From Gammaproteobacteria bacterium (GTDB lineage: Bacteria > Pseudomonadota > Gammaproteobacteria > Chromatiales > Chromatiaceae): a DNA stretch of 64,000 bases. The translations under genes were made by a program, and so were the position numbers. Below the pieces are notes generated by a model. It was given only the letters and a program-made list of their open reading frames with translations. It was not told the DNA's origin and did not search any database. Shown here piece after piece: positions 63,568-64,000 of the stretch (the first letter of the stretch is position 1; each line of letters begins with the position of its first letter). The stretch lies in NCBI GenBank assembly GCA_024510845.1, contig JANEMA010000003.1:1-64000 (forward strand), given 5' to 3'.

Positions 63568-64000
63568 ATGCAATGGGAAGTCGTCATCGGTCTGGAGATC
63601 CACACCCAGCTGGCCACCCGTTCCAAGATCTTCTCGGGTTCGTCCACCGCCTTCGGCGCCGGGCCCAACACCCAGGCCTCGCTGATCGACCTGGGCATGC
63701 CCGGCACCCTGCCGGTGCTGAACCGGCGCGCGGTGGAGTACGCCGTGCGCTTCGCGAAGGCCATCGGTGCCGAGCTGGGCGAGCGCTCGGTGTTCGCGCG
63801 CAAGAACTACTTCTACCCCGATCTGCCCAAGGGCTACCAGATCAGCCAGTTCGAGCTGCCCATCGTCGGTCGTGGCCAGGTGGAGATCGTGCTCGATGAT
63901 GACGGCGTGAAGACGGTCGGTGTGACCCGTGCCCACCTCGAGGAAGACGCTGGCAAGTCGCTGCACGAGGATTTCCACGGCATGACCGGCATCGACCTCA
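63568..64000 (+). CDS. gatB: Asp-tRNA(Asn)/Glu-tRNA(Gln) amidotransferase subunit B (partial)
   Basis: This kinase-like subunit activates the misacylated tRNA carboxylate with ATP. The first 144 residues are in the window: [40 protein letters not shown] and [20 protein letters not shown] are classic GatB. The gene is cut by the window end, not by mutation. GGAGGGA lies before ATG 63568. Confidence 0.98.
   Translation, partial: MQWEVVIGLEIHTQLATRSKIFSGSSTAFGAGPNTQASLIDLGMPGTLPVLNRRAVEYAVRFAKAIGAELGERSVFARKNYFYPDLPKGYQISQFELPIVGRGQVEIVLDDDGVKTVGVTRAHLEEDAGKSLHEDFHGMTGIDL

Overview
The window is a GC-rich chromosomal segment from a gammaproteobacterium, most likely a sulfur-oxidising lineage of the Chromatiales type. 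That placement is inferred from three things. Core gene order matches Gammaproteobacteria: hemCDXY, tsaC-topA-smg-dprA-lysM facing def-fmt-rsmB, rhlB facing trxA-rho, lipAB-ybeD-dat-dacA-rlpA-mltB-rodA-mrdA-mreDCB, and gatCAB. Glycolysis uses a pyrophosphate-dependent phosphofructokinase. Several small proteins belong to sulfur-associated families: a SoxXA-binding-like protein and two DsrE domains. No 16S rRNA or tRNA gene was found, so the species stays open.

Layout. 1-1785 holds two decayed copies of one IS (DDE transposase) around tpx; the second copy ends directly against gcvPB. 1784-5081 carries gcvPB-dgkA, a SoxXA-binding-like gene and a PfkB-family kinase. 5376-7669 (minus) is an ECF sigma factor, an anti-sigma factor fused to a DsrE domain, a secreted DsrE protein and a decayed second ECF sigma gene. 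7744-9382 carries a DUF2007 gene, mutY and yggX. 9600-15411 (minus) is hemC-hemD-hemX-hemY-ubiD. 15693-16543 has a frameshifted DUF302 gene and a thioredoxin. 16929-23602 (minus) carries hemF, tsaC, topA, smg, dprA and a LysM protein. 23775-32159 (plus) is def-fmt-rsmB-DUF4390-ntrY-like-ntrX-like-trkA, converging on trkH. A third IS remnant precedes polA. 37796-39427 (minus) is a hypothetical gene plus the PPi-phosphofructokinase gene. 40036-42812 carries an unusual adenylate-kinase-like gene with a histone-H1-like tail, then recQ. 42825-45047 (minus) has sprT, remnants of gloA and probably of a GGDEF gene, and rhlB. 45221-47938 has trxA, rho and murU. 47917-61568 (minus) has nhaA, yjdM, lipoate genes and the cell-wall/rod-shape cluster. 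gatC-gatA-gatB (cut by the window end) closes the window.

The genes are mostly housekeeping: tetrapyrrole synthesis, formyl-methionine metabolism, DNA topology and repair, potassium uptake, lipoylation, cell-wall elongation and tRNA amidation. The most distinctive parts are the sigma/anti-sigma module with DsrE domains as probable periplasmic sensors, the altered adenylate kinase with a DNA-binding-like tail, and a series of decayed accessory genes and IS fragments. The decay points to ongoing loss of accessory functions.
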